Shown here: in pieces, positions 35,979-44,350 of the stretch
Layout: every line of letters begins with the position of its first letter
Numbering within the stretch: position 1 is the stretch's first letter
Assembly (NCBI RefSeq): GCF_014495845.1
Contig: NZ_CP061080.1
Coordinates: forward strand, 2,345,001-2,409,000
Source: Aquibium microcysteis
Lineage (GTDB): Bacteria > Pseudomonadota > Alphaproteobacteria > Rhizobiales > Rhizobiaceae
Reading direction: 5' to 3'
DNA: 64,000 bases
Made by a program: the position numbers and the translations under genes
Notes under the pieces: generated by a model
What the model saw: only the letters and a program-made list of their open reading frames with translations
The model's database searches: none
Told to the model about the DNA's origin: nothing

Positions 35979-36015
35979 GGTCGGGTCTCCCCGACCCGGT
36001 CGGGTTTCCCCGACC
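35979..36015 (+). terminator. two identical tandem hairpins after the octad-repeat gene
   Basis: GGTCGGG-TCTC-CCCGACC (35979-35996) is followed two bases on by GGTCGGG-TTTC-CCCGACC (35998-36015). Two stems of seven G/C pairs begin 3 nt after the stop codon. No U-run follows, so rho-independent termination is uncertain; they may instead protect the mRNA end. Confidence 0.6.
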
Positions 36016-36028
36016 CGACACGCCAACG

Positions 36029-36067
36029 AAAAATGCCCGGCGGCTCCTGGGTGGGAGCGGCCGGGCA
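36029..36067 (-). terminator. rho-independent terminator of the DUF1127 gene
   Basis: On the minus strand TGCCCGG...CCGGGCA arms with an inner GCTCC/GGAGC stem are followed by TTTTT (A-run at 36029-36033 on the plus strand). It is about 100 nt past the DUF1127 stop. Confidence 0.72.
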
Positions 36068-36165
36068 AGGTGGCAGGCATGGCCGGGGGGGACCGGCGGG
36101 AGTCAGAGCCTGCGGTGGGAGACGCCGGCGCCTGTCCGGCGCCGGGCGAATTCGTCCGGGACGGC

Positions 36166-36477
36166 TCAGCCGATGCGCCGCGCCAGCGCCTCGTAGGCGC
36201 GGATCCGCGCTTCCGAGATCTGGCCGAGCTGCTCGGTCGGGTCGACGCCGAAGGGCGACTGCCAGACCACGAAGAGGTCGCTGCGCGTCAGCCCGATGTC
36301 GGACAGCTGCGCGTCGCTCATCTCGCCGAGCCGGTAGATCTCGCGGCGGTTGCGCCAGGCGCGGTAGACCTTGGCGGCATGGTTGATCGCGGCCACGACG
36401 GCGTTCGCCACGCGCAGCCCGAGCGCCGGACGCACGGTGGCGGGCGTGAGGGTGGTGCGGGTGTCGAGGGCGGTCAT
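36166..36477 (-). CDS. DUF1127 domain protein
   Basis: 103-aa protein. The DUF1127 motif WRNRREIYRLGEMSDAQLSDIGLTRSDL spans about residues 41-69, flanked by a 40-aa N-terminal arm and a C-terminal WQSPFGVDPTEQLGQISEARIRAYEALARR tail. Family members in alphaproteobacteria are small Arg-rich proteins, and some affect RNA or phosphate/stress phenotypes. Its own role is unknown. It is divergent from a LysR gene 181 bp away and has a strong terminator. Confidence 0.9.
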   Translation of the reverse strand: MTALDTRTTLTPATVRPALGLRVANAVVAAINHAAKVYRAWRNRREIYRLGEMSDAQLSDIGLTRSDLFVVWQSPFGVDPTEQLGQISEARIRAYEALARRIG

Positions 36478-36658
36478 GGTCGTTCTCCTTCGTGGCAGGC
36501 CGCGGAACGCACGAAGCCTCTGCGCGGGAGCTCATTCTCCGGCGCGTCTCGGTGTCTCGTGCCCGTTGGCGGAACGATGCTCTTCTCGCAGCCCCGGATT
36601 GATTAGTCGAACGAATGTTTTTAATCTTTGACATCAACCAAGCTGATGGATCATCCCC

Positions 36659-37615
36659 ATGGCCGCTCCGCTCGACCTCGACCAGCTGCAGACCTTCATC
36701 GCCATCGCCGACACCGGCTCCTTCACCCGCGCCGCCGACGAGGTGTTCCGCACCCAGTCGGCGGTCTCCATGCAGATGCGCAGGCTGGAGGAGCGCGTCG
36801 GCAAGCCGCTGTTCGAGAAGGACGGCCGCACCAACCGGCTGACCGAGGACGGCGAGCGACTGCTCGCCTATGCCCGGCGCATGATGCGGCTGAACCGCGA
36901 GGCGCTGGCGGCCCTCGACGACAACCGGCTCGAAGGCTCGATCCGCATCGGCACGCCCGACGATTACGCCGACCGCTTCCTGCCCGAGATCATGGCGCGC
37001 TTCTCGCGCTCCAATCCGCGCGTCGAGCTTTCCGTCCTCTGCGAACCCACCGTCAACCTCGTCGAACTGATCCGCCGCGGCCAGCTGGACATCGCCATCG
37101 TCACCCATGACGACGAACGCTCGCCGTCCGAGGTGGTGCGCCGCGAACCGCTGCTCTGGGTCACCTCCGCCAACCACATGGTGCATGAGGAACCCGTGGT
37201 GCCGCTGGCCGTCGGTCGCCCCACCTGCCTGTGGCGGCGGGAGACGCTCGACGCGCTCGACCGCGTCGAACGCGAGCACCGCATCCTGTTCACCTCCTGG
37301 TCGGCCACCGTCATCATCGCCTCGGTGCTGGCCGGGCTTGCCGTCGCCGTCCTGCCCGAATGCGCGCTGCGCCCCGGCATGCGGGTTCTGACCGAAAGCG
37401 AGGGTTTTCCGGCCCTTCCCGACGGCCGCATCGGCATCCTGCGCGGCCATTCCAGCCAGCCCGAGATCGTCGAGGCGCTCGCCCGCCACATCGCCGAGAG
37501 CCTCGACAACATCTCGCTCCCCGGCCCCGAGGACCCCGGCAGCTTCGACTTCGCCGCCGTCGGCCTCGCCATGCGCGGCCGCCGCCACAAGCCGGGCCAG
37601 ATGGCGGGCTGGTGA
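36659..37615 (+). CDS. LysR-family transcriptional regulator
   Basis: 318-aa regulator. The N-terminal winged helix (LDQLQTFIAIADTGSFTRAA, QSAVSMQMRRLEERVGKPLFEKDG) precedes a periplasmic-binding-protein-like effector domain (about 92-290; GSIRIGTPDDYADRFLPEIMARF, PTVNLVELIRRGQLDIAIVT). A 25-residue basic C-terminal extension (RRHKPGQMAGW) is unusual. It resembles rhizobial LsrB-type regulators in its opening, but I cannot prove orthology. LysR genes typically control the divergent neighbour, here DUF1127; the intergenic gap is AT-rich with a GATTA/TTAATC pair. Confidence 0.9.
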   Translation: MAAPLDLDQLQTFIAIADTGSFTRAADEVFRTQSAVSMQMRRLEERVGKPLFEKDGRTNRLTEDGERLLAYARRMMRLNREALAALDDNRLEGSIRIGTPDDYADRFLPEIMARFSRSNPRVELSVLCEPTVNLVELIRRGQLDIAIVTHDDERSPSEVVRREPLLWVTSANHMVHEEPVVPLAVGRPTCLWRRETLDALDRVEREHRILFTSWSATVIIASVLAGLAVAVLPECALRPGMRVLTESEGFPALPDGRIGILRGHSSQPEIVEALARHIAESLDNISLPGPEDPGSFDFAAVGLAMRGRRHKPGQMAGW

Positions 37616-37777
37616 CGCACGCCCCCGACGAAAGCCATCCGCGCGACGGTCCAGCCGATCCCCGCGACCCATTCGGGACCTGCGTCGCCCGAGATTGACG
37701 AAGCGGCCTGCAGACGCCCCCTCACCCGCCCCCCCACCAAGGCGACCCCCGGCATGGCCGCCCCCTCCGCTTCGTCA

Positions 37778-38719
37778 TCAACTCTGAGCCGATTGTGCGT
37801 CTCTGAGCCTTGCATTGAGGGTGACGATGATCTTTCGCATGACTGCGGCGATTGCGACGATGGGGCGTTTTCCGTTGTCGACGAGGCGTTTGTAGAAGGA
37901 TGCGAACTCGCCTCTGCCGGCGGCTGCGCGCAGTGCCGGCATGAACAGGGCTGTTCTGATCTGCGGCCTGCCGCCGCGTTGCCGCCGCCGGCCGGTTGCG
38001 GTTCCGCTCTCGTTGGGGTGGGGAGCTGTCCCGGCCAGGGCGGCGGCCTGCCTGCGCTGGAGGGAGCCGAGTTCGGGCATCTGGGCGATGAGGGTTGCGG
38101 CGCATGTGAGGCCGATGCCGTTCATGGCGGTGCACACGGCGATGCGTTGGCGCAGGCTCTGGCTGCGTGCGACGAGGGCGGCGATCGCCGCGTCGAGCTT
38201 GTCGATCTGTTGCTCGATGGCGGCCAGCATGGCCTTGAAGGAGGCTGCGAGTGCCTTGGCGCCGGGCGCCCTGGAGCGGTTGCGCTCGGCGACCCTGAAG
38301 GCGACGAGGTCGGCCCTACGCCGCACCAGGACCTGCAACTGCCTCTCGTCGGCGTCTTGCGCCTGCCACAAAGACAGCTTGGCCCAGCGCTCGCGCGCAT
38401 AGGCGGCCATTTGGGCGGCGTCGATGGCATCGCTCTTGCCGAGCGTGCCAAAGGAGCGGATGAAGCTCTTGAGCTTCAGGGTGTCGGCACGGTGGCAGGC
38501 GATTCCGGCCTTGAGGCATTCCTCCAGAAGCAGCAGTTCGTAGCCGCCGGTAGGCTCGCAGACGACGAGGTCGGGCCGGGCTTTCTTGAGCATGGCGCGA
38601 ATGGCGGATCGGCTGTTGTCGATGGTCGCGGCGGCCTGGCGGCCGTTGCTGACGGTGAGACTGTCCTTGGCGACATCGACGCCGAGGCAGCAGGCGGGCG
38701 GGTGGTGCAGAAAGGCCAT
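37778..38719 (-). CDS. IS110-family transposase (RuvC-like DEDD plus Ser domain)
   Basis: 313-aa recombinase. The DEDD residues are D15 (CLGVDVAKDSL), E55 (VVCEPTGGYE), D97 and D100 (GKSDAIDAAQMA). The C-terminal Tnp domain has GIGLTCAATLIAQMPELG and the catalytic Ser at about 238 in GTAPHPNESGT. Both halves are intact, so it should be active. The start is ATG at 38719. The stop TGA spans the element end: its last base belongs to the AT core at the target, so the core completes the stop codon. It would act with the RNA encoded directly upstream. Confidence 0.93.
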   Translation of the reverse strand: MAFLHHPPACCLGVDVAKDSLTVSNGRQAAATIDNSRSAIRAMLKKARPDLVVCEPTGGYELLLLEECLKAGIACHRADTLKLKSFIRSFGTLGKSDAIDAAQMAAYARERWAKLSLWQAQDADERQLQVLVRRRADLVAFRVAERNRSRAPGAKALAASFKAMLAAIEQQIDKLDAAIAALVARSQSLRQRIAVCTAMNGIGLTCAATLIAQMPELGSLQRRQAAALAGTAPHPNESGTATGRRRQRGGRPQIRTALFMPALRAAAGRGEFASFYKRLVDNGKRPIVAIAAVMRKIIVTLNARLRDAQSAQS

Positions 38720-38730
38720 GAGGGTGCTAT

Positions 38731-38905
38731 CCTTTGCGGGCTTCGGATTGTTTGCGGGCGTGACGGCGCGTCAGGGGCCCGATCAACTCTCCAAGCGGTG
38801 GTGCAAAGGCGGCAGGGAGCCTTGATGACGTCGGGTGTCGGCCCGATCCCGGAAACGGTCGCCTGCCGCCGAGGCTGCGGGTGTTCGAGCCCGCAGCCTC
38901 ATCCA
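38731..38905 (-). ncRNA. IS110 bridge RNA (predicted)
   Basis: About 175 nt, transcribed like the transposase and ending near its start. A 5' hairpin has a perfect 11-bp stem (38890-38900 with 38871-38881). The target loop is closed by a perfect 9-bp stem (38862-38870 with 38808-38816). It holds a left-target guide TTCCGGGAT (38846-38854) and a right-target guide CGTCAT (within 38824-38830). The donor loop is closed by CCTTTGC/GCAAAGG (38803-38809 with 38731-38737). It holds a left-donor guide AGAGTTGAT (38782-38790) and a right-donor guide CAAACAAT (38747-38754). All four match the real flanks and ends with the sense and order known for the IS621 bridge RNA. Confidence 0.88.
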
Positions 38906-38931
38906 ACACTACCCCGTTCGGCTCAAACAAT

Positions 38932-40152
38932 CCCGGAACGGCGTCCGAGCGCAGCGCAGGACGCCGTATCCGGGATCCATGCCTCGGCGGACATCCCCGC
39001 GATCCGGCCCACGACGAGGCACGTGCCGCCGGTCGTCGGCGCGGGCGCCGCATCCTCCAGCGTCGCCGCCCCCCCCTCCGTCGTCGCTGCGCGACGCCAC
39101 CTCCGCCCCCACTTCGTGGGGTGGAGGACAGCCCGCCCCAAGCGCCGCCGCCCATCCTCCAACCCCACGAAGTGGGGGAGGTGCCGAGCGAAGCGAGGCG
39201 GAGGGGGGGACCCCGCCGGACCAGTCCGCGACGGTGGACGGTCGGCACGACGGACGTGGCCAGGCGGTCCATCACGCTCCCGCGCATCGACGGCCCGAAG
39301 ATCGGAGCCATCGTTGCCCCCACCTTCGTCATCCCGGAACGGCGTCCAAGCGCAGCGCAGGACGACGTATCCGGGATCCATGCCTCGCCGCCCATCCCCG
39401 CGATCCGGTCCACGACGAGACACGTGCCGCCCGGTCGCCGCCGCGGGCGCCGCATCCTCCAGCGTCGCCGCCCCCCTCCGTCGTCGCTTCGCGACGCCAC
39501 CTCCGCCCCCACTGCGTGGGGTGGAGGAAGCCCGCCCAAGCGCCGCCGCCCATCCTCCAACCCCACGAAGTGGGGGGGAGGTGCCGAGCGAAGCGAGGCG
39601 GAGGGGGGGACCCCGCCGGGCCTGGCCGCGACGACGGACGGTCGGCACGACGGACGTGGCCAGGCCGTCCGTCACGCTCCCGCGCATCGACGGCCCGAGG
39701 ATCCGACCCGTCGCGCGCCCCTTCACCTTCGTCATCCCGGAACGGCGTCCAAGCGCAGCGAAGGACGCCGTATCCGGGATCCATGCCTCGGAGCAGGTCA
39801 TCGAGCGGGACGATGGAGAAGGTCCGACCGGTGCGTCGCCTGCACCGCCCCGCCTTTCGACGACCGCGGAGGCATGGATCCCGGGTCTGCGCCTCCGCTC
39901 CGCTCCGGCTTCGCCCGGGATGACGAAGGTGAGAATAGCGCCGCCCCCCGCCTTCGTCATCCCGGAACGGCGTCCAAGCGCAGCGCAGGACGACGTATCC
40001 GGGATCCATGCCTCGCCATCCGTCCCCGCGCTCCGGTCCACGACGAGGCACGCGCCGCCGCCGCCCCCGTCGCCGCCACATCCTGCGCCGCCCCCCCTCC
40101 GTCGTCGCTGCGCGACGCTACCTCCGCCCCCACTTCGTGGGGTGGAGGACGG
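38932..40152. repeat. second array of dispersed palindromic modules
   Basis: No gene is supported. CGTCATCCCGGAACGGCGTC-type modules start at about 38929 (interrupted by the IS), 39327, 39730 and 39955, alternating with CCCCACTTCGTGGGG/CCCCACGAAGTGGGG modules and a CGACGGACGTGGCCAGG...CGCATCGACGGCCCGA spacer at 39250 and 39647 that also occurs at 15540. The shared spacer shows that this array and the 14.4-15.7 kb array are related copies of the same composite. Confidence 0.9.
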
Positions 40153-40242
40153 GTCCTTCCAGCGAAATCAATGCCTTGCGAAAATTCTGTCCACACCCCT
40201 GCCGGTCCACAACAGACTGGCCGCAGCTGAAGGAGGGCGGAT

Positions 40243-40671
40243 ATGCGCGGGGCGGGACTGAACGGGCGGAAGCTGCGGGAGACGATCACGCTCCTGCTGT
40301 CGCTCGCCGCGCATGCCGACGCCGCCGCCGGCCGTTGCTTTGCCGTGCGCTGGCTGGTGCTGTTCTTCCTGCGCCGCGGCGAGCGGGCCGCGCGGGTCAG
40401 CGTCGCCGACGCGCTGCGGATCGACGTCGCCGCGATCGAGGACGAACTGGCGGCCGCCGCGGGACCGGACGACGCCAGCCCCTTCGATGCCGCGCTGGTC
40501 GCCTGGCGCTACCGCTGGTGCGCGGCGATGCTCTCCGCGGTGCTGGCCAGCATGGGCGGCACCGCCTGGGCGCCCGGCCGCGACGCGGTCCCCGGACGCC
40601 GCGCGTGCCGGGCCGGTGCTTGTCCCGTCCTGCCCGGCCTGCCGCTGCCGCAGGTTCACGACACCTCCTGA
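40243..40671 (+). CDS. hypothetical protein
   Basis: 142 codons with a strong AAGGAGG site 6 nt before the ATG, which argues for real translation. The N-terminal half (LRETITLLLSLAAHADAAAG and RWLVLFFLRRGERAARVSVADALRID) is helical; an AALVAWRYRWCAAMLSAVLASMGG helix follows. The last 30 residues are Pro/Arg/Cys-rich and may be less conserved. I recognise no family. It stands between a repeat array and xseA with no close partner. Confidence 0.6.
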   Translation: MRGAGLNGRKLRETITLLLSLAAHADAAAGRCFAVRWLVLFFLRRGERAARVSVADALRIDVAAIEDELAAAAGPDDASPFDAALVAWRYRWCAAMLSAVLASMGGTAWAPGRDAVPGRRACRAGACPVLPGLPLPQVHDTS

Positions 40672-40978
40672 CGCCGACGCCGCGCCGATCCCATCCCGAT
40701 GTCCCGCAGGCCGGGCGGCAGCGCCGCTTCCCGGCCCGCCCGTGCTGGCGGAAATGCGGGGACAGTTCACTGCATTCGACCTGAAACCGACCGCGAAAGG
40801 GCGGCGACCGGTGCCGGATTGAGGAAACCGTCCCCGGATTTCCGGCGGGCGCGGCATCGGCCTTTACGCCGCCGGACATCCGGTTTCGGCAAGCCGACCC
40901 GCCCTGAGCGCCAGATCCCGCATCGCCTCGCTGCCCCGTTCACTCGCCTTCCCTGCCCCGCCGCGCTAGAATCCGCCC
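40672..40978. other. intergenic region without recognisable features
   Basis: About 300 bp of GC-rich DNA between the hypothetical gene and xseA. I find no coding frame with support and no repeat module. It should hold the xseA promoter, which I could not place. Confidence 0.5.
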
Positions 40979-42541
40979 ATGACCGACCTCTTCGCCAGCG
41001 ATTCCCCCTCCAACGCCGCCGAATTCACGGTGTCGGAGATCTCCAATGCCCTGAAGCGCACGGTGGAGGATGCCTTCGGCAACGTGCGCGTGCGAGGCGA
41101 AATTTCCGGCTATCGCGGGCCCCATTCGTCGGGCCACGCCTATTTCGCGCTGAAGGACGACCGCGCGCGGATCGAGGCGGTGATCTGGAAGGGCACGTTC
41201 CGGGGCCTGCGCTTCCGGCCCGAGGAGGGCATGGAAGTGATCGCGCAGGGGCGGCTCACCACCTATCCGGGCTCGTCCAAGTACCAGATCGTCATCGAGA
41301 GCCTGGAGCCCGCCGGCGCCGGCGCGCTGATGGCGCTGCTGGAGGAGCGCCGCCGCCGGCTGGCCGCCGAGGGCCTGTTCGACGCCACGCGCAAGCGGCC
41401 GCTGCCCTTCATGCCCAGGGTCATCGGTGTGGTCACCTCGCCCACCGGCGCCGTCATCCGCGACATCATCCACCGCATCTCCGACCGCTTTCCGCTGCAC
41501 GTGCTGGTCTGGCCCGTGCGCGTCCAGGGCGAGACGACGGGCGCGGAGGTGTCGGCGGCGGTGACCGGCTTCAACGCCCTGCCCGCGGGCGGGCCGATCC
41601 CCCGGCCCGACGTCCTGATCGTGGCGCGCGGCGGCGGCAGCCTGGAGGACCTCTGGGGCTTCAACGACGAGGCCATCGTGCGCGCGGTGGCCGCCTCGCG
41701 GATCCCGGTGATCTCGGCCGTCGGCCACGAGACCGACTGGACCCTGATCGACCATGCCGCCGACGTACGGGCTCCGACGCCGACGGGTGCGGCGGAAATG
41801 GCCGTCCCGGTGAAGGCCGATCTCGAGGCGACGCTCGCCGCCCTCGGCGCACGGCTGCGGAACGGCGAGGTGCGCGGCATCGACCGCAAGCGTCAGGCGC
41901 TGCGCGCCGCCGCCCGTGCCCTTCCCTCCGCCGACCAGCTGCTCGCGCTGCCGCGCCGCCGTTTCGACGAGGCCGCCGCCCGGCTCGACCGCTGTCTCGA
42001 CGTCGGGCTGGAGCGCAAGCGCGCCCGCTTCGAGCGGCTGCGGCTGACGCCGGCGACGCTGTCGCGCCGGATCGCCGAGGCGACGCGCCTGATCGACCGG
42101 CTCGGCACCCGCCTGCCGGCCGCCCACCTCGCGCTGCGCCGCGACCGCCTGCACCGGCTCGGCCGCGCCGATGCGCGGCTCGGCCTCGAGCCGCTCCTGC
42201 GCCGGATGTCGGCCTGCGGCGACCGCGTCACGAACCTCGCCCGCCGCGCCGACCGCGCCGCCGACGTCCGCCTCGCCCGGCTGGCCGACCGGCTGGCACA
42301 GGCCGGCCGCCTCAATGCCTCGCTGTCCTACAAGGCAGTGCTGGAGCGCGGCTTCGTCGTCGTCCACGACGCCGCCGGCGCCCCGGTGAAGCGTGCAGCC
42401 GGCCTGTCCCCCGGCGATCAGGTGACGCTGCAGTTCGCCGACGCCTCCACCAGCGCCCTCATCGCCGGCGACGGCGCCCCCCCCAAACCGCGCCCCCGTC
42501 CGGCAAAGGCAGGCGGCGGCGGTCAGGGGTCGCTGTTCTGA
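40979..42541 (+). CDS. xseA: exodeoxyribonuclease VII large subunit
   Basis: 520-aa catalytic subunit of ExoVII, which degrades single-stranded DNA to oligonucleotides together with XseB. The N-terminal OB-fold ([42 protein letters not shown]) is followed by the catalytic core with [39 protein letters not shown] and [29 protein letters not shown]. The C-terminal part (about 300-480) is an Arg-rich coiled coil. xseB is not adjacent, as is common in rhizobia. Confidence 0.96.
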   Translation: MTDLFASDSPSNAAEFTVSEISNALKRTVEDAFGNVRVRGEISGYRGPHSSGHAYFALKDDRARIEAVIWKGTFRGLRFRPEEGMEVIAQGRLTTYPGSSKYQIVIESLEPAGAGALMALLEERRRRLAAEGLFDATRKRPLPFMPRVIGVVTSPTGAVIRDIIHRISDRFPLHVLVWPVRVQGETTGAEVSAAVTGFNALPAGGPIPRPDVLIVARGGGSLEDLWGFNDEAIVRAVAASRIPVISAVGHETDWTLIDHAADVRAPTPTGAAEMAVPVKADLEATLAALGARLRNGEVRGIDRKRQALRAAARALPSADQLLALPRRRFDEAAARLDRCLDVGLERKRARFERLRLTPATLSRRIAEATRLIDRLGTRLPAAHLALRRDRLHRLGRADARLGLEPLLRRMSACGDRVTNLARRADRAADVRLARLADRLAQAGRLNASLSYKAVLERGFVVVHDAAGAPVKRAAGLSPGDQVTLQFADASTSALIAGDGAPPKPRPRPAKAGGGGQGSLF

Positions 42542-42555
42542 GGGGGCGGGGAAGG

Positions 42556-42686
42556 GGCGAATGGCGAATAGCGGGGGGGGTGAGTAGCGGCTGAAAGGCA
42601 CAAGACCGCGCCCTCCCCCTATTCCCTATTCCCTATTCCCTATTCCCTATTCCCTATTCCCTATTCCCTATTCGCCATTCGCCATT
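42556..42686. repeat. 7-bp tandem repeat flanked by a 16-bp inverted repeat
   Basis: Eight perfect copies of CCCTATT (42617-42672) are followed by two CGCCATT variants (to 42686). The 16-mer GGCGAATGGCGAATAG at 42556-42571 is the exact reverse complement of 42668-42683, so the tract can fold back into a long hairpin. It lies between xseA and a DUF1127 gene and could be length-variable. Confidence 0.88.
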
Positions 42687-42851
42687 CCCTCCCCCCGCCT
42701 CCTTCGCAACCGCGAAACGCACCCTGCCCATTCTTTCATCGATATGCAAAAAACGCAGGCGATCCATGCGTATGGCGCTCTTGCGGCACTGCAACATGGC
42801 GACTATCTGAGCCGCATCAGATTGCAATTGCCCGAAAGAGAGACAGAGATC

Positions 42852-42992
42852 ATGAGCATCCTGAAGAACTACCGCAACTGGCGCCGTTTCCGCAGCGCGA
42901 TCGACGAGCTGTCGCGCCTGTCCAACCGCGAGCTGGACGACATCGGCATCACCCGCGCCGACATCCCGCACGTCGCGCGCCGCGGCCGCTGA
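42852..42992 (+). CDS. short DUF1127 protein
   Basis: 46-aa Arg-rich protein, almost entirely DUF1127: MSILKNYRNWRRFRSAIDE, then LSRLSNRELDDIGITRADIP. The frame is open from 42744, but the ATG at 42852 gives the normal family length and has AGAGAGACAGAG upstream. Members of this kind are strongly expressed in rhizobia; their role is not settled. It is followed by a hairpin terminator. Confidence 0.88.
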   Translation: MSILKNYRNWRRFRSAIDELSRLSNRELDDIGITRADIPHVARRGR

Positions 42993-43075
42993 ACGACAGG
43001 AAAGTGCGGCAGGGCTCCCTCCCGCCCTGCCCCCGTCGGCCGCCCGTTCCCTCCCGTGAGGGCAGCCGCATCCCG

Positions 43076-43104
43076 AAGGCCCGCAGGTTCGTCCGGCGGG
43101 CCTT
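43076..43104 (+). terminator. hairpin after the short DUF1127 gene
   Basis: AAGGCCCGC and GCGGGCCTT form a perfect 9-bp stem with an 11-nt loop, followed by TCGCGTTT. The U content is modest, but the position about 85 nt after the stop is suitable. Confidence 0.6.
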
Positions 43105-43237
43105 TCGCGTTTCGGCCGGGCGGCTCCGCCTGAGAGGATGCGAGAGAGTGCCCGTTTCCGCTCGGCTCAAGCCTCGAATCCCGAGGTCTTCAGCGGGCGT
43201 TCTTTCGAATCCTCGATTGATTCACACGTTCTGGGCG

Positions 43238-43777
43238 TCAGTTGCCCGACGGGTCCGCCACCGGTGGTCGACCGTCGTCGGCCAGCAGTTCCTCGAGGAA
43301 CAGGCTGACGAACTGGCCCCGGCCGTCGACGCCCGCCTTGGCGTAGATCGCCGCCGACTGTGCCCGGACCGTGCCCTTCGCCGTTCCCCGCATCGCCGCG
43401 ATCGTCTCCGTGTCGATCCCCTTGAGGATCAGCAGCGCGACGTCGCGCTCGGCCGGACTGAGCATCCAGCGCTCGAAGAACATCTCCACGATCGCCGCCA
43501 TTTCGCCGCGGGCGGAGCGCAGCCCGATCTCCATCCGCTCCATCCGGCCGAGCAGGCGGCGCAGTTCGATCATGAGGAAAGCGACGCCGCCGATGAGCGC
43601 CGCGGTCGCGACCGCCTCGGCGATCACATGCGCACCTTCGAGGCGGCCGTCATCGCCGAAGTCGACGATGACGTCGGCCAGAAAGAAGACTGCGCAGAGG
43701 GCCTGCACCACGATCAGCGCGGCGAGCGTGGTCGCTCGCCGCTCCGTTCCTTCAGGCATCGGCAGTCTGACGATCAT
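43238..43777 (-). CDS. membrane-anchored LuxR-type HTH protein
   Basis: 179-aa protein with two N-terminal transmembrane helices (TTLAALIVVQALCAVFFLADVI and VIAEAVATAALIGGVAFLMIELRRLL), a short coiled segment, and a C-terminal LuxR-type DNA-binding domain (about 105-170; LSPAERDVALLILKGIDTETIAAMRGTAKGTVR). So DNA binding would occur at the membrane. Its ATG overlaps the stop of the cytochrome b561-like gene (ATGA), making it the last gene of a PepSY-cytochrome-HTH operon. It may sense membrane redox or proton state; this is inferred. Confidence 0.85.
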   Translation of the reverse strand: MIVRLPMPEGTERRATTLAALIVVQALCAVFFLADVIVDFGDDGRLEGAHVIAEAVATAALIGGVAFLMIELRRLLGRMERMEIGLRSARGEMAAIVEMFFERWMLSPAERDVALLILKGIDTETIAAMRGTAKGTVRAQSAAIYAKAGVDGRGQFVSLFLEELLADDGRPPVADPSGN

Positions 43778-44343
43778 TCCACCTCCGCCCCGTCCGGTAT
43801 GCGCTTGCGGCCGGTGATCATGGCGCGGACGAGCGGCACCTTCGTGCGCCAGCCGTCGAGCAGGACGCCGCCCACGTGAAGCGCCACGGACACGAGCAGC
43901 CAGTCGTAGGCGAGTTCATGGCCTTCCTCCACCCATTCCACGCCGAAATAGCGCATCGTCCCCATCAGATAGCCGGTGGCGGCCAGCACGGCGATGGTCG
44001 CCCAGATGTTGTAGACCATCAGCGCGCCGAGCGGATTGTGCGACAGGTGAATGCCGAAGCGGCCGCGGATCATGCCTCCGGCATGCCGCAGGGCTGCGGC
44101 GGGATCGGGTGGAAAGGCCGCGAAGCGGGCGGCCCGCGGTCCGACCACCGCCCAGACGAGCCGAAGCGCCACGAGGCTGGACGCCACATAGCCGACCCAG
44201 TGGTGGAACGCCTCCTCGCCGTCCGCGAACGAGTTCACCAGGACCGCGACCGCGACCGACCAGTGGATCAGCCGGACCAGCGGGTCCCAGACCGCCACCT
44301 CGCGGACGCCGGCACGTCCGGATCTTGCAATGCCGATCGACAT
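43774..44343 (-). CDS. cytochrome b561-type membrane protein
   Basis: 189-aa, four-helix membrane protein of the bacterial cytochrome b561/Ni-hydrogenase b-type group. Candidate haem ligands are the His residues in LIHWSVAVAVLV, AFHHWVGYVASSLVALRLVW, LSHNPLGALMVYNI and LLVSVALHVGGVLLDGW. The REVAVWDPLVRLIHW opening and GTMRYFG...EEGHELAYDW loop are typical. It should pass electrons across or within the inner membrane. It lies 7 nt after the PepSY gene and overlaps the HTH gene. Confidence 0.88.
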   Translation of the reverse strand: MSIGIARSGRAGVREVAVWDPLVRLIHWSVAVAVLVNSFADGEEAFHHWVGYVASSLVALRLVWAVVGPRAARFAAFPPDPAAALRHAGGMIRGRFGIHLSHNPLGALMVYNIWATIAVLAATGYLMGTMRYFGVEWVEEGHELAYDWLLVSVALHVGGVLLDGWRTKVPLVRAMITGRKRIPDGAEVE

Positions 44344-44350
44344 GGAGGGC

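Larger units (their letters stand above)
37777..38931 (-). mobile_element. IS110-family insertion sequence inserted in a dispersed repeat
   Basis: The element body is 37779-38929 (1151 bp), flanked on both sides by the dinucleotide AT (37777-37778 and 38930-38931). The left flank ends CTTCGTCAT and the right begins ATCCCGGAACGG. Joining them restores CTTCGTCATCCCGGAACGG, present intact in other repeats of this window. There are no terminal inverted repeats, as expected for IS110. It contains one transposase gene and a 5' noncoding region encoding a bridge-RNA-like structure. Confidence 0.9.

Noticed and set aside
32132..36196. Second long open frame on the plus strand and a 909-codon frame on the minus strand across the octad gene
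   Set aside because: Both follow from the repetitive GC-rich codons of the true gene; their proteins are Arg/Ala-rich with no motif.
38930..40152. Several 300-450-codon frames in the second repeat array
   Set aside because: They change identity from unit to unit and lack start sites; explained by missing stops in GC-rich repeats.
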